From Ensifer sp. WSM1721 (lineage in GTDB: Bacteria; Pseudomonadota; Alphaproteobacteria; Rhizobiales; Rhizobiaceae): a stretch of DNA of 64,000 nt. Where the stretch lies: contig NZ_CP165782.1 of assembly GCF_000513895.2 (NCBI RefSeq), positions 2,488,501 to 2,552,500 on the forward strand. Direction: 5' to 3'. The translations under genes and the position numbers were made by a program. Shown piece after piece: positions 1 through 10,696 of the stretch; position 1 is the stretch's first letter; every line of letters starts with the position of its first letter. The notes beneath the pieces were generated by a model. The model was not told the origin of the DNA. It did no database searches and saw only the letters and a program-made list of their open reading frames with translations.

Positions 1-1
1 C

Positions 2-1162
2 GGTGCCCTGCCACGGCCGGAATTGCAGATCCGCCCGCGCGACGACCAGATGTCCCGCCTCGGTATCACGACGGCGCAGATCTCCGAGGTCATCCGCGTC
101 GCCACCATCGGCGATATCGACGCTCAACTGACGAAGATTGCGCTCGACGGGCGCTTGATCCCGATCCGGGTCCAACTCAACCGCGATTTCCGTACGGATT
201 TAGCGGCGATCCGCAACCTCAAGGTTCAGGCGGCATCCGGCGCTACGGTTCCGCTCTCGAGCGTCGCCGACATCAACTATGCGGAAGGACCGAGTTCCAT
301 CAAGCGTTACGACCGCTATCGCGTTGTCAAGCTCGGCGCCGACCTGCCTGTGGGCGTAGCACTCGACACGGCATCGGCCCGCTTCAAGGAGATCGCCGCC
401 GCGGCCGAGCTGCCTGGAACCATCGAGTTCCTCGAAAGCGGCGACGCCGAGGTTCAGGCGGAGATGCAGCAGAGCTTCGGCAACGCCATGCTGTTGGGCC
501 TGATGATGGTGCTGGTGGTGCTCATTCTCCTGTTCAAGGACGTGATCCAGCCCTTCACCATCCTGTTCTCGTTGCCACTCGCCATCGGCGGCGTGGCGGC
601 AGCGCTTATCCTGACGCAGAACGCGCTCTCGATGCCCGTTCTGATCGGCATTCTGATGCTGATGGGCATCGTCACCAAGAACGCCATCCTGCTCGTCGAC
701 TTCGGCATCGAGATGATGCATCACGGCATGGACCGGACGCTGGCGATGATCGAGGCGGGCCGCAAGCGCGCCCGCCCGATCGTCATGACCTCGATCGCCA
801 TGTCGGCGGGCATGCTGCCCTCGGCGCTCGGCGTCGGCGAAGGCGGCTCCTTCCGCGCGCCGATGGCGATCGCCGTCATCGGCGGTATCATCGTCTCGAC
901 GGTCCTGAGCCTTGTCGTCGTCCCCTCCTTCTTCCTGATCATGGACGACCTCTCACGGCTTCTCGCCTGGACCTTCGGCCGCTTCATCGGCAAGAAGGAA
1001 GAAGAAGACCTCCCGCTCGGTCCCGAGGCTCTCAGCAAGCTCGCCGCCGAGCAGGGCGACACGATCGAGAGCCTGGAGGAGCGCGTCAGGGCGCTGGAGA
1101 GCGAGCGACACGGCAAGTCCGACCGCAAGGTCATCAGCCATCCGGCCTTGGCTGCGGAATAG
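2..1162 (+). CDS. RND efflux transporter permease, C-terminal part (5' end outside window)
   Basis: The frame is open from base 2 and ends at TAG 1162; the apparent start near base 23 is only a TTG codon inside the frame, so the gene begins outside the window. The about 387 residues match the last third of an inner-membrane resistance-nodulation-division pump (AcrB/MexB/HAE1 type), which exports drugs or hydrophobic compounds using the proton gradient. It shows the second porter domain, then a run of membrane helices, with the family phrase 'GILMLMGIVTKNAILLVDF' and the following 'RARPIVMTSIAMSAGMLPSA'. The cytoplasmic tail after the last helix (about residues 330-387) is long, charged and probably coiled-coil. 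The substrate cannot be read from this part. The next gene converges from the other strand. Confidence 0.93.
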   Translation, partial: GALPRPELQIRPRDDQMSRLGITTAQISEVIRVATIGDIDAQLTKIALDGRLIPIRVQLNRDFRTDLAAIRNLKVQAASGATVPLSSVADINYAEGPSSIKRYDRYRVVKLGADLPVGVALDTASARFKEIAAAAELPGTIEFLESGDAEVQAEMQQSFGNAMLLGLMMVLVVLILLFKDVIQPFTILFSLPLAIGGVAAALILTQNALSMPVLIGILMLMGIVTKNAILLVDFGIEMMHHGMDRTLAMIEAGRKRARPIVMTSIAMSAGMLPSALGVGEGGSFRAPMAIAVIGGIIVSTVLSLVVVPSFFLIMDDLSRLLAWTFGRFIGKKEEEDLPLGPEALSKLAAEQGDTIESLEERVRALESERHGKSDRKVISHPALAAE

Positions 1163-1299
1163 GACCTCAGGAACGGGAATGCCGCTGAGACGGCACCTGC
1201 CCCCAATGTCATACCTGGGCACACGCCGTTATATCTCGGCGCATTCGTACTTTGCGCTTTGATGGAGCGCCCTTCACGGAAACGCTCGCTCGGACCGCG

Positions 1300-1917
1300 T
1301 CAAAGCCCTCCGTGCACCGTCAGGTACTCGACGATCCGGTCGACGCCGTCACCGCGTTTCATATCCGAAAACACAAAAGGCTTTTCCGCGCGCATCCGCG
1401 CCGCATCGCGTTCCATGACCTCGAGATCGGCGCCGACGTGAGGGGCGAGATCCTTCTTGTTGATCACCAAGAGATCGGACTTGGTGATCCCCGGACCACC
1501 CTTGCGCGGGATCTCCTCGCCCTGGCAGACCGAGATCACATAGATCGTCAGGTCGGCCAGATCGGGCGAAAAGGTCGCCGCCAGGTTGTCGCCGCCCGAC
1601 TCGATGAAGACCACGTCCAGATCGGGAATACGGCGGTTGAGTTCGGCGATCGCCTGAAGATTGATCGAGGCGTCCTCGCGGATCGCCGTGTGGGGGCAGC
1701 CGCCGGTCTCGACGCCGACGATCCGCTCAGAGGGCAGCGCCTGCATGCGCACCAGCGCCTCCGCATCCTCCTTGGTGTAGATGTCGTTGGTGACGACGGC
1801 GACGGAGTATTTCTCCCGCATCGCCTTGCAGAGCTTGTCGGTCAGCGCCGTCTTGCCGGATCCGACCGGGCCGCCGATGCCCACGCGAAGCGGACCGTTT
1901 TCCGATGGCATGTTCAT
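1300..1917 (-). CDS. ureG: Urease accessory GTPase UreG
   Basis: UreG is the SIMIBI-class GTPase that, with UreD, UreF and UreE, drives nickel delivery and lysine carbamylation of apo-urease in the cytoplasm. The 205-aa protein has the P-loop 'GGPVGSGKT' at residues 15-23, the CPH nickel-binding motif at 74-76 inside '[15 protein letters not shown]', the '[13 protein letters not shown]' switch region and the 'NKKDLAP' base-specificity motif. The open frame runs 200 codons further upstream, but the ATG at 1917 is preceded by AAAGGA at proper spacing and gives the usual family length. A second ATG lies two codons later (1911). It is the last gene of the urease cluster, 80 bp after ureF, and converges on the RND gene. 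Confidence 0.97.
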   Translation of the reverse strand: MNMPSENGPLRVGIGGPVGSGKTALTDKLCKAMREKYSVAVVTNDIYTKEDAEALVRMQALPSERIVGVETGGCPHTAIREDASINLQAIAELNRRIPDLDVVFIESGGDNLAATFSPDLADLTIYVISVCQGEEIPRKGGPGITKSDLLVINKKDLAPHVGADLEVMERDAARMRAEKPFVFSDMKRGDGVDRIVEYLTVHGGL

Positions 1918-1997
1918 ATGTCCTTTCCGAGCGCCTGAGAGTTCTCGCTTTTCATGCATGTCGTTTCCCCCGCTGCATACTTTTTGAGCGGCATGCG

Positions 1998-2669
1998 TCA
2001 GGAGCGAAACAGGCGCGAATGCAGGGTTTCGTGTCTGAGCGAAGCAATATCGGCCATGACCGCAGCCGAGCCAAGATCGTCGAGCGAGCCCGCTGCTGCG
2101 CGAGCCGCCACGCCGGCTATCGTCTCCTCCAGCGCGGCGAGCACACCGACGCCATCGCGCTGACCCATGACACCGCAGCGAATGGCGACCGACACCGCAT
2201 TCGAGGCGCTCGCGTTGAGAAAGGCGGCGAGCGCCGGCTCGAGGCCCGTTCGATGCGCGCCGGCAACGGCGCCGACCGCCACCGGATAGGCGACCGTCGA
2301 TCCGAGTGTTTCGAGCACCGGCTGCGGCCAATGGCCGGCGGCCGCGAGAAAGGCCTCGCCAAGGAGCATGGTTTCCATGTGCCGTTCGCGCGAGCCGGCC
2401 AGCGCCTCCGCCAGTTGGCAGACCGCCCTCAATCGCGAAGGGTCCTGGTGGCAACGATAGCCTTCGGCCAGAAACAGCGCATCGTTCCACGCCGTACCGT
2501 GGTTCATCAGCGTCTCGAGCCACCGCCGCAAGTCCTCGGCATGGGTGACGAGGCCATCGTGTACCGCCTGCTCCAGGCCGCCGGAATAAGAGAACGAGCC
2601 GATCGGAAAGGCCGGCGAGAGCCAGGTAACGAGGCGGAGCAGCGCCTGCGTATCGACCCGCTCAGCCAT
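1998..2669 (-). CDS. ureF: Urease accessory protein UreF
   Basis: UreF is an all-helical protein that binds UreD on apo-urease and recruits and gates the UreG GTPase during nickel insertion. This 223-aa protein carries the family hallmark '[21 protein letters not shown]' region near its start (quoted in part: '[16 protein letters not shown]') and the expected length. The start chosen is the ATG at 2669 (MAERVDTQ), which overlaps the last 8 bases of ureE, a typical translational-coupling arrangement. The longer frame upstream would only read through the His-rich codons of ureE in another frame. It sits between ureE and ureG. Confidence 0.96.
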   Translation of the reverse strand: MAERVDTQALLRLVTWLSPAFPIGSFSYSGGLEQAVHDGLVTHAEDLRRWLETLMNHGTAWNDALFLAEGYRCHQDPSRLRAVCQLAEALAGSRERHMETMLLGEAFLAAAGHWPQPVLETLGSTVAYPVAVGAVAGAHRTGLEPALAAFLNASASNAVSVAIRCGVMGQRDGVGVLAALEETIAGVAARAAAGSLDDLGSAAVMADIASLRHETLHSRLFRS

Positions 2670-3141
2670 GATGGTGGTGGTCGCCGTGCCCGTGGTGATG
2701 ATGGCCGCCGCCGTGATAGGCGCCACGAAGGGGATGGAAGGGTTCGGTCACTTCGTCGACCGTTGCGCCCAGCCCTTCCAGCATCGCCCTGATCACGGGA
2801 TCGCGGGCGATCAGGATCCGCCCCTCCTCCACCGCCGCCGGCAGATGCCGGTTACCGAGGTGCCAGGCAAGCTCGATGAGGTGCAGGGCGTTTTTCGGAC
2901 GGACTTCGTAAAGCGCTTCCTCAGCCGCCTTGACCTCGATGTAGCCGCCGCCTTCGATGACCAGGAGGTCCCCATCGGCGAGCATCACCGGCTCCTTGAG
3001 GTCGACCATGACCACATCGTCGTTTTCGAGATGCAGGAGCTTGCGACGCAGGTGCCGCTGGTCATGGGTGAGCGTCACGCGCTGGAGCGGCGTCTCGCCG
3101 GCCGATCCGGGCGGAAGGATCTCGGTCGAGCGGTAAGGCAC
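2662..3141 (-). CDS. ureE: Urease accessory nickel metallochaperone UreE
   Basis: UreE carries nickel to the UreDFG-urease complex. The 159-aa product has the N-terminal peptide-binding domain, the central metal-binding domain ('[21 protein letters not shown]' region; here the quoted core is '[13 protein letters not shown]') with a conserved His, and a C-terminal tail rich in His ('[16 protein letters not shown]') that would bind several nickel ions. I placed the start at the GTG 3141 (protein begins [10 protein letters not shown]), because family homology begins there and the upstream frame is low-quality Arg/Ser-rich sequence overlapping the ABM gene. The gene follows the ABM gene by 1 base and overlaps ureF by 8 bases. 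Confidence 0.93.
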   Translation of the reverse strand: MPYRSTEILPPGSAGETPLQRVTLTHDQRHLRRKLLHLENDDVVMVDLKEPVMLADGDLLVIEGGGYIEVKAAEEALYEVRPKNALHLIELAWHLGNRHLPAAVEEGRILIARDPVIRAMLEGLGATVDEVTEPFHPLRGAYHGGGHHHHGHGDHHHHG

Positions 3142-3142
3142 G

Positions 3143-3439
3143 TCAGAGAACCTCGACCTTTTCCGGATGCACGACCTCGATGCGAGCCTCTGCAAGCAGG
3201 TCAACCATCGCCGCCTTGAAGCTCTGCAGATGCGGCTCGGCGAAATGCGCATCCACAGCCGCCCTGTCCTTCCATGTCTCGACGAAGATGAGCGTGTCGG
3301 GATCGGCAGGCTTGCGGTAGAGCTCATAACCGATGCAGCCCGCCTCCTTGCGCGTCGCCTCGATCAGCGGCCCGGCAAGCGCCACGACCTCATCGCCCTT
3401 GCCCGCATGCGCCTTCAGATGTGCGATAACGTAAACCAT
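3143..3439 (-). CDS. ABM-domain monooxygenase-like protein (YgiN type)
   Basis: A 98-aa single-domain protein of the antibiotic-biosynthesis-monooxygenase (ABM) fold, a dimeric ferredoxin-like barrel used by quinol monooxygenases and haem-degrading or signalling proteins. Supporting features are the start '[17 protein letters not shown]', the '[40 protein letters not shown]' core (quoted in part: '[11 protein letters not shown]' and '[15 protein letters not shown]') and family-typical length. The ATG at 3439 has AGGAC 5 bases upstream. It lies directly before ureE with one base between, so it is transcribed with ureEFG, yet nothing in the family links it to nickel or urea. The substrate is unknown. 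Confidence 0.85.
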   Translation of the reverse strand: MVYVIAHLKAHAGKGDEVVALAGPLIEATRKEAGCIGYELYRKPADPDTLIFVETWKDRAAVDAHFAEPHLQSFKAAMVDLLAEARIEVVHPEKVEVL

Positions 3440-3473
3440 CGAAGTCCTGTCTCCAACCCCGCGCCACTTTAGC

Positions 3474-3547
3474 AAGAAAAAGCCCCGGCGCCAGCAAGAA
3501 GGCGAAAACCGTTGATTTTCAGGAGCCTGCTTGCGGGAGCCGGGGCC
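3474..3547 (-). terminator. Rho-independent terminator after the peroxiredoxin gene
   Basis: On the minus strand GGCCCCGGC (3547-3539) pairs with GCCGGGGC (3489-3482) around a roughly 50-base loop, and is followed by TTTTTC. It lies between the peroxiredoxin stop (3571) and the ABM start (3439), so it should separate ABM-ureEFG from the upstream genes unless there is readthrough. Confidence 0.7.
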
Positions 3548-3570
3548 TTCCCAATGTCGATAAAATAGGA

Positions 3571-4110
3571 TCAAGCAGCGAGCTTCTGCGACTTCAAGGC
3601 CGCGAGAATGTTCTGCGGCGAGGAAATTCCATAGGGATCGCTATCGCAATTGTCGGAATAGCCTTCCTCTTCGAACCACTGTTCGACGACGCCGTTGTTG
3701 ATGACGGCGGCATAGCGCCAGGAACGCATGCCGAAGCCGAGATTGTCCTTGGCGACGAGCATGCCGATCTTGCGGGTGAATTCGCCCGAGCCGTCCGGAA
3801 TGAGCTTGACGTTTTCCAGCCCCTGCGACTTGCCCCACGCATTCATGACGAAGGCGTCGTTCACCGATATGCAGTAGATCGCGTCGATGCCGAGCGTGCG
3901 GAACTCAGGCGTGAGCTTCTCGAAGTCGGGAAGCTGGTAGGTCGAGCAGGTCGGGGTGAAAGCGCCCGGCAGCGAGAACAGCACGACGCGCCTGCCGGCG
4001 AAATAATCGTCCGACGTGACGTCCTGCCAGCGGTACGGATTGGAACCGCCGACGGCTTCGTCGCGGACGCGGGTACGGAAGGTTACAGCGGGAACTTTTC
4101 TGCCGAGCAT
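3571..4110 (-). CDS. Peroxiredoxin, Prx5/AhpE-type (thiol peroxidase)
   Basis: A cytoplasmic thiol peroxidase that reduces H2O2 and organic hydroperoxides, probably with glutathione/glutaredoxin or thioredoxin as donor. The 179-aa protein has the peroxidatic motif 'PGAFTPTCS' and later Prx5-subfamily phrases 'DAIYCISVNDAFVMNAWG' and 'GFGMRSWRYAAVINNG'. Three ATG codons are stacked; I chose the third (4110) because AAGGAG lies exactly 6 bases before it. A second Cys ('SDNCDSDPYG') near the C-terminus is the likely resolving or glutathione-linked Cys. It sits in the urease cluster between the DUF2459 gene and ABM-ureEFG, with a strong terminator just after it and about 196 bp of free sequence before it that can hold its own promoter. 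Confidence 0.94.
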   Translation of the reverse strand: MLGRKVPAVTFRTRVRDEAVGGSNPYRWQDVTSDDYFAGRRVVLFSLPGAFTPTCSTYQLPDFEKLTPEFRTLGIDAIYCISVNDAFVMNAWGKSQGLENVKLIPDGSGEFTRKIGMLVAKDNLGFGMRSWRYAAVINNGVVEQWFEEEGYSDNCDSDPYGISSPQNILAALKSQKLAA

Positions 4111-4306
4111 CATCATCTCCTTCGAACCGGCTGCCGGCGGCATCAAGTCTTGGGAGGAAGAAACGCGGCCGGCGGAAAACGAGTGTCCTTCCTACCGGAG
4201 ATTCCGCTGCAGTGCAGCATCAAAGCGGCGCTTCAGGCCGCGACGCATAGCAGGCATGCGATTGACGCATGACTGGTGGCGTCGGGCCGAAACGCGCCTG
4301 TTCAGT

Positions 4307-4978
4307 TCAGTTGTAAATACCAAGGGAAAGATCCAGCGTGACCGGAAGCGGGTTCCACAGACCGGTCCGCAATCCCGCCTTTCTGAGCGCGCTCGCGGTC
4401 CATGTATTGCAGCCGAACAGGGCGTTGAAATAGCCCTTCGCCTCAAAGAAGCGGTCGTTTGGACCATAGGAAAAGCCTGTAACAGGTGCGATGTCCCCGT
4501 CCGGCCGCTGAAAGCTCTCGAACACGAATTCTATCAACCGCTGGAACTCCTCGACATCCACGTCGAACCCCGTGACCGACTCCTGCGGCTCGACAATTTG
4601 CCCAGCGACATCGACATGCAGCACGGATCGGTCGAAGCTGAGCGCCCGAAGGACGGGCAGCGGCTTCAACTCGCTCCAGGTCGGAGTCTCGAGATAGAAT
4701 GAGCGCCCTCCCCAGCCGAAGATGAGCCACCGGGCGTCGGGATGCAGAACGGGCACGCCCGCATCTTCGACGAATGCGAATTTCTCCCGCACGTCGTCAT
4801 CAAGTGGTATCGCTATGTCGGTGTGGATCGGACCGGACAGCACGAGTATCCGACGTAGCCCCTCCACATCTGCCGAAGCATAGGCGGGCATCAGCGGCCG
4901 CGGGACCAAGGCTCCGCCAGTGATGGCAAACACGAAGGCGAGGATGGCCCCGCAAAACCATTTGGCCACACGCTTCAT
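4307..4978 (-). CDS. TIGR02117/DUF2459 urease-region conserved protein
   Basis: A 223-aa protein of the family described as 'conserved hypothetical, urease region' (TIGR02117, DUF2459). It starts with a signal-anchor ('MKRVAKWFCGAILAFVFA') and continues as an exported or periplasm-facing domain. Recognisable phrases are 'LSGPIHTDIAIPL', 'LIFGWGGRSFYLETPTWSEL', 'SVLHVDVAG' and 'GCNTWTASALRKAGL'. The conserved His ('PIHTDI') and the Cys in 'GCNTW' are like a papain-fold permuted NlpC/P60-type active site, which is my inference. No biochemical function is known to me. It follows ureC by 25 bp on the same strand, so it is probably co-transcribed with it. Confidence 0.85.
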   Translation of the reverse strand: MKRVAKWFCGAILAFVFAITGGALVPRPLMPAYASADVEGLRRILVLSGPIHTDIAIPLDDDVREKFAFVEDAGVPVLHPDARWLIFGWGGRSFYLETPTWSELKPLPVLRALSFDRSVLHVDVAGQIVEPQESVTGFDVDVEEFQRLIEFVFESFQRPDGDIAPVTGFSYGPNDRFFEAKGYFNALFGCNTWTASALRKAGLRTGLWNPLPVTLDLSLGIYN

Positions 4979-5003
4979 TCACGGTTCAGGGCAAACCTAG
5001 CGC

Positions 5004-6716
<1,713 letters not shown>

Positions 6717-6720
6717 GGGC

Positions 6721-7371
6721 TCAGGCTCCTTGGAACAAGTCTGACGAAGAGGATTGAGGAAGGCGGCGGAGCCGCCCTTGCGCCACCAGTGCATCGACGT
6801 AGCGGCGCTCGGCGGCAAAGGGATGCCATTCCCAGCCGCTATGACCGAAACCGGTGAGAACGATGTCGTCGCCGGCGGATGCGAAGCTGGAAAGAACGTC
6901 GGCGATCACCACCAGGCCGCTCGAGGGCACGACGTAGGGCGGCGGTTCGAAGCGGGCGAGATCGCGGTCGAGGCATTCGTGCGTCTCGGTCGCAATGACC
7001 CGATGCTTTCGCCCCGTCGCGCGGGCGAAGCTCTCGAAACCGATTGTGTAGTCGTCGCAGAAATCGTCGAGATCCGGGTGGCTCGCCGCGAGCGCCCTCC
7101 TCATCTGAGCGAATTTGACGCCGGAACGCACGCTCCATATCTCGCGGGCTTGCCGGACTGGCTCGTTCGTCTTCCAGCGGCCGCCGCCAAGCATCGAAAG
7201 CGCCGGGCGGCCGGTATTGCAGACGGCGACGATATCGGTCTTGACGCCGCCTCGGCCGGCCGAGCGGCAGTCGTTGAACCGGATCACGAGGTCCGCGGCA
7301 TCGATCGCGGCGGCAGCGCCGTCCGCAACCGTGCCATTTCCCACGATCATGATGACGCGGCGATTTTGCAA
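6721..7371 (-). CDS. 'Urease operon accessory protein', possible GT29/sialyltransferase-like fold
   Basis: A 216-aa protein that I recognise as the rhizobial family usually labelled 'urease operon accessory protein', with no proven function. Its N-terminus 'VIMIVGNG...G....[11 protein letters not shown]' (residues 7-33) resembles the L-sialylmotif of GT29 sialyltransferases (VGN..., ID..D.V.R.N). '[14 protein letters not shown]' (147-160), 'LTGFGHSG' (172-179) and His183/Tyr191 are spaced like the S, III and VS motifs. This is a pattern match by eye, so a glycosyltransferase or degenerate nucleotide-sugar-binding role is only inference. No signal peptide is visible, so it is probably cytosolic. 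It is tightly packed: 2 bp after the LprI gene and 4 bp before ureC. Confidence 0.75.
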   Translation of the reverse strand: MQNRRVIMIVGNGTVADGAAAAIDAADLVIRFNDCRSAGRGGVKTDIVAVCNTGRPALSMLGGGRWKTNEPVRQAREIWSVRSGVKFAQMRRALAASHPDLDDFCDDYTIGFESFARATGRKHRVIATETHECLDRDLARFEPPPYVVPSSGLVVIADVLSSFASAGDDIVLTGFGHSGWEWHPFAAERRYVDALVAQGRLRRLPQSSSSDLFQGA

Positions 7372-7373
7372 CG

Positions 7374-7796
7374 TCAGTTCTCCGCCGATTCGACAAGCTC
7401 TTTCAGTTCGGCGGTGCGCTTGCGCGTCAGCTCCGCGAGGCAGCCGGAAACCAGCATGGGCTCCATCGAGCCGCCTCGCGCCTCGAATCCTGCCAGTTCA
7501 CACTGCCCGTCGCGGTAGCCGATCCAAGCCCGCTGGGCCTTTTTCAACGCCTCGACGGCGCCGACGTAAGCAGGATCGATACCCCCGAGCTCCTTGTCGG
7601 TTGCCTGCATCGCGGTCATTGCCTGCTTGTAGACCTTGTTCAGCTCCGCATCCGCCGTCCGGTAGTCTCGATCGGCGCAGATGTTCAAATCCATCTGCGC
7701 CACGGCATTCCGGCAGTCCACTTGCGGCTCTTCCTGAGCAAGCGCCGACCTCATCGAAACGAACAGCAGGCCAATGACGGAAGCGACTGCCCTCAT
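7374..7796 (-). CDS. LprI-family (DUF1311) exported protein
   Basis: A 140-aa secreted protein with a clear signal peptide ('[21 protein letters not shown]', cleavage after ALA). The mature part carries the DUF1311/LprI pattern: '[31 protein letters not shown]', quoted in part as '[18 protein letters not shown]', then '[25 protein letters not shown]' (core '[14 protein letters not shown]') and '[15 protein letters not shown]'. Four cysteines would form two disulfides. Family members include the mycobacterial lysozyme inhibitor LprI, but most have no known role, and a link to urease is not established. Its ATG overlaps the ureB stop (ATGA), so it is translationally coupled within the urease operon. 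Confidence 0.88.
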   Translation of the reverse strand: MRAVASVIGLLFVSMRSALAQEEPQVDCRNAVAQMDLNICADRDYRTADAELNKVYKQAMTAMQATDKELGGIDPAYVGAVEALKKAQRAWIGYRDGQCELAGFEARGGSMEPMLVSGCLAELTRKRTAELKELVESAEN

Positions 7797-8098
7797 AGCT
7801 TGCCCATAACCTGCTGGCGGAAGCCGAAAACCTCGCGCTTTCCCGAAAGCGGGATGAGCGTCACCTGCCGCGTTTGCCCCGGCTCGAAGCGAACGGCCGT
7901 GCCGGCCGGAATGTCGAGCCGCTTGCCGCGCGCTGCATCGCGATCGAAGAGAAGCCCTGGATTCGTTTCAGCGAAATGATAGTGGCTGCCGACCTGCACC
8001 GGACGGTCGCCGGAGTTGGAGACCTCGATGGTCACGGTCTCAAGACCGGCGTTGAGCTCGATATCGCCCGCGGCTGCGATGATTTCACCTGGAATCAT
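7793..8098 (-). CDS. ureB: Urease subunit beta UreB
   Basis: One of the two small structural subunits of the (UreABC)3 urease trimer. The 101-aa protein begins [18 protein letters not shown] and contains the family phrases '[19 protein letters not shown]' and '[24 protein letters not shown]' (quoted in parts: '[11 protein letters not shown]' and '[15 protein letters not shown]'). The start at 8098 has AGGGG at good spacing. The longer upstream frame would overlap the DUF1272 gene and has no family similarity. It ends in an ATGA overlap with the LprI-like gene and follows the DUF1272 gene by 11 bp. In many other bacteria ureA and ureB are adjacent, but here a zinc-binding-type gene is inserted between them. 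Confidence 0.98.
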   Translation of the reverse strand: MIPGEIIAAAGDIELNAGLETVTIEVSNSGDRPVQVGSHYHFAETNPGLLFDRDAARGKRLDIPAGTAVRFEPGQTRQVTLIPLSGKREVFGFRQQVMGKL

Positions 8099-8109
8099 AG
8101 TCGGTCCCC

Positions 8110-8364
8110 TTACGCAGCGTTTGAAGCCGTGCAGCCTTCCGGCTTCAGCACACGCTCCGTCGATGCCGGATATTTCTTCAGCATTGCCGCCGGACGCACC
8201 GGACGGCGGACCAGCTCGCCGCTGCAATTCGGGCAGATGCCGCCAAGCCTCGCCTCGGCGCAATCAGTGCAAAAGGTGCACTCGAAGGTGCAGATCATCG
8301 CCTCCCAGCTTTCGGGCGGCAGGTCGCGGTCGCAGCACTCACAGTTCGGGCGGAGAGTCAGCAT
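8110..8364 (-). CDS. DUF1272 Cys-rich zinc-ribbon-like protein
   Basis: An 84-aa protein of the DUF1272 family. It holds four Cys pairs ('CECCD', '[18 protein letters not shown]' quoted as 'FECTFCTDC', and '[12 protein letters not shown]'), arranged like a small zinc-binding domain, followed by an Arg-rich stretch and a short variable tail. No enzymatic motif is visible. The family's role is unknown to me; being inside the urease operon between ureA and ureB suggests it could handle metal or assist assembly, but that is inference only. Spacing is 10 bp after ureA and 11 bp before ureB, so it is certainly co-transcribed. Confidence 0.88.
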   Translation of the reverse strand: MLTLRPNCECCDRDLPPESWEAMICTFECTFCTDCAEARLGGICPNCSGELVRRPVRPAAMLKKYPASTERVLKPEGCTASNAA

Positions 8365-8374
8365 AGCGGTTCCC

Positions 8375-8677
8375 TTAGCGGATCGGTTCGTGGACGGTTA
8401 CGAGCTTCGTCCCGTCCGGAAAAGTCGCCTCGATTTGGATGTCGTGAATCATCTCCGGGATGCCCTCCATCACTTGATCGCGCGTCAGCACGTGGGCGCC
8501 GGCCTCCATCAATTCGGCGACGGAACGGCCGTCACGCGCGCCCTCGACGACGAAGTCGGTGATGAGGGCGATCGCCTCGGGATGGTTGAGCTTCACACCC
8601 CGCTCCAGCCGCCGGCGCGCCACCATCGCCGCCATGGAAATCAACAGCTTGTCTTTTTCGCGCGGAGTGAGATTCAT
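8375..8677 (-). CDS. ureA: Urease subunit gamma UreA
   Basis: The smallest structural subunit of urease. The 100-aa protein is full length and typical: '[20 protein letters not shown]', '[19 protein letters not shown]', '[13 protein letters not shown]', '[16 protein letters not shown]' and '[17 protein letters not shown]'. No residues stand out as unusual. It is preceded by ureD with 25 bp between and followed by the DUF1272 gene 10 bp on. With UreB and UreC it forms the (alpha-beta-gamma)3 enzyme in the cytoplasm. Confidence 0.99.
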   Translation of the reverse strand: MNLTPREKDKLLISMAAMVARRRLERGVKLNHPEAIALITDFVVEGARDGRSVAELMEAGAHVLTRDQVMEGIPEMIHDIQIEATFPDGTKLVTVHEPIR

Positions 8678-8702
8678 GCGTCGCCATCCAGATTAGTACG
8701 GG

Positions 8703-9521
8703 TCAGAGAGTCCAGACTTTCGGCACAGATGCGTCCTTACGCAAGTGCGAAATGAGGGGAATCAGGATTTTTCTGAGCGCAAAACCGTCCGCGGCCGCAA
8801 TGCGTGCAACGATCTTGTCGCGGCCTGCGACTCGATAATGGCTTATGCCCGCTTGCGCATATTCCCCAAGCAACCCGCGCAGCTTCGAAAGCATGGCTTC
8901 GTAATCCGGCGCAGCGTAGAACAGCGTCGCAAACGCGGCCGCTCCGTCCAGCACCGCGCGCCGGGCCACGAGATTTGCGACGTCATCACCAAAGGCGAGG
9001 TTCTCCGCGTGGATCAGCTTGCCGCCACTCGAGATTCGCCAACGATCGCGGAAGAGCGCCGTGCGGACGACCTCGCCCATGGCCTTGCGCCCGAGCAGCA
9101 CGGCTTCGACCGCCAGGAAGGATGCGTCATAGGCAAGCTCGACCTCGAGCGAGCGCGACAGCGACGCGCGATCGAAGAGGATCGTTTCCTGCGGCAGCCA
9201 ATCGACCCGGCCTCCGGCCGCGACCGATATTCGAGTCACGACGTCGGCCGTTCCCGCACTTGCCTTATAGATCTTCTCGCAGGCCTGCGTCGTCAGCGTG
9301 AGGTTCGTCCCTTCGCCCGCCTCGAACGCCCAGCTCAGCCGGTCGCCGCCGGTAACGCCGCCCGATGAATTGATGAGCACTGCTTCCATCGAGCCGTCGA
9401 AGGTCTTCGGCAGGCGAATCTTGGCGCAGCCTTCCTGGTAGAGCTCGGCAATGCGCGTGCTCCCGTGCTGAGCCTTGGCAACGAGCCGCCCCTTTCCCCA
9501 CGCCCTTTGCGGAGCGATCAT
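8703..9521 (-). CDS. ureD: Urease accessory protein UreD (UreH)
   Basis: UreD is the scaffold that binds apo-urease and then UreF and UreG, forming the tunnel for nickel delivery. The 272-aa protein contains '[20 protein letters not shown]', '[17 protein letters not shown]', '[14 protein letters not shown]' and '[21 protein letters not shown]' (core '[12 protein letters not shown]'), all typical. The start is uncertain: ATG 9521 ([11 protein letters not shown]) fits the family N-terminus but lacks a good Shine-Dalgarno; a TTG at 9536 follows GAGGAC closely; and the frame is open back to 9668. It is the first urease gene in the direction of transcription, 143 bp after the dehydrogenase gene, so its promoter is probably in that gap or further upstream. 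Confidence 0.95.
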   Translation of the reverse strand: MIAPQRAWGKGRLVAKAQHGSTRIAELYQEGCAKIRLPKTFDGSMEAVLINSSGGVTGGDRLSWAFEAGEGTNLTLTTQACEKIYKASAGTADVVTRISVAAGGRVDWLPQETILFDRASLSRSLEVELAYDASFLAVEAVLLGRKAMGEVVRTALFRDRWRISSGGKLIHAENLAFGDDVANLVARRAVLDGAAAFATLFYAAPDYEAMLSKLRGLLGEYAQAGISHYRVAGRDKIVARIAAADGFALRKILIPLISHLRKDASVPKVWTL

Positions 9522-9664
9522 TGCTGCTTCAGTCAAAGTCCTCGGATTTCCCCTGCGGCACGCCTTGCCGACGCGCTTCATCGATCCGGCATCGTCGGAA
9601 ACCAGGCGGCCAAAGTCAAGCTGCTGTTTCGCAAGCGAAATTGCCGCGTTGCTATGTGCCGAGC

Positions 9665-10630
9665 TCAAGCCACCCGGTCCGGCGGCTCCTGCCCCGCGAA
9701 GAAGGCGGTGATGTTGTCGACGACCTTCATTCCCATCGCCGTGCGCGTCTCGTCCGTCGCGCTGCCGAGATGCGGCAGAAGCACGACGTTTTCGAGCGCC
9801 CTCAGGCGCTGAGGCACGTCCGGTTCCGCCTCGTAGACATCGAGACCGGCGCCGCGGATCACGCCTCTTTCGAGCGCGTCGATCAGCGCGACTTCGTCAA
9901 CGACGTCGCCGCGCGCGGTATTGATGAGATAGGCGCCCGACCTCATCGCCGCAAAGCGGGCGGCATTCATGAGGTGCCGGTTCTCGCCGCCGCCGGGGCA
10001 GTGCAATGACACGAAGTCCGCCGTCTTGAGTACGTCCTCGACTGTCTCGAGCTGACGGGCGCCGAAGCGTTTCGCCTCCTCCTCCGCGACCTTCGAACGG
10101 TTGTAGAAGACGACGTCCATGTCGAAGCCGAAGCGGCAGCGTTTCGCCATGGCTTTGCCGATGCGGCCGAAGCCGATAATGCCGAGCGTCTTGCCGCTCA
10201 CCTTCGTGCCGATCATGTGGGTGGGACGCCAACCATCCCAGGCGCCTGCCCTCACCTGCCGCTCGCCTTCGCCGGTTCGTCGGGCAACGGCAAGCAACAG
10301 CGACAGGGCAAGATCTGCGGTGCAATCGGTCAGAACGCCCGGCGTGTTCGTCACCACGATGCCGGCGGCCTTCGCGGCCGCGACGTCGATGTGATTGTAG
10401 CCAACGCCGAAATTGCCGAGGATTTTTGCGCGTAGATTTCCGCCGGCGAAAAGCGTAGCCGGCAGCCGGTCGGATACGGTCGGCAGCACCGCGTCGAAAT
10501 TGCGCAATGCCTCTGCAAGGGCGGCCGCATCCATCGGCCTGTCCCCTTCGTTGAAGACGGTTTCGAACCTCGCAGCAAGGACCTGCTCCACGGCCTCGGG
10601 CCAGCGTCGAGTGAGAAGAATGCGTGTCAT
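9665..10630 (-). CDS. D-2-hydroxyacid dehydrogenase (D-glycerate dehydrogenase / glyoxylate reductase type)
   Basis: A 321-aa NAD(P)-dependent cytoplasmic dehydrogenase of the D-isomer-specific 2-hydroxyacid family, probably reducing glyoxylate or hydroxypyruvate. It has '[21 protein letters not shown]', the Rossmann motif '[20 protein letters not shown]', the catalytic Arg region '[19 protein letters not shown]', the Glu in '[10 protein letters not shown]' and the catalytic His in '[15 protein letters not shown]'. The start at ATG 10630 is preceded by GGGAG and matches the family N-terminus ([11 protein letters not shown]). The 36 codons upstream are open only by chance and run into the terminator of the next gene. 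It lies upstream of ureD on the same strand; the two have no obvious metabolic link. Confidence 0.93.
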   Translation of the reverse strand: MTRILLTRRWPEAVEQVLAARFETVFNEGDRPMDAAALAEALRNFDAVLPTVSDRLPATLFAGGNLRAKILGNFGVGYNHIDVAAAKAAGIVVTNTPGVLTDCTADLALSLLLAVARRTGEGERQVRAGAWDGWRPTHMIGTKVSGKTLGIIGFGRIGKAMAKRCRFGFDMDVVFYNRSKVAEEEAKRFGARQLETVEDVLKTADFVSLHCPGGGENRHLMNAARFAAMRSGAYLINTARGDVVDEVALIDALERGVIRGAGLDVYEAEPDVPQRLRALENVVLLPHLGSATDETRTAMGMKVVDNITAFFAGQEPPDRVA

Positions 10631-10696
10631 CGGACGTCTCCCAAGTATCGGCTCGGGATAGTGCACGAAATCCGGCCGCTGGATAGCCGCCCGCGC

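Noticed and set aside
1300..2523. 407-aa frame for ureG
   Set aside because: The first 200 codons are Arg/Gly-rich sequence antisense-shifted across ureF with no family similarity; the real ATG at 1917 has a ribosome-binding site.
8703..9668. 321-aa frame for ureD
   Set aside because: The extra 49 residues upstream have no similarity to UreD; the family N-terminus starts near [11 protein letters not shown].
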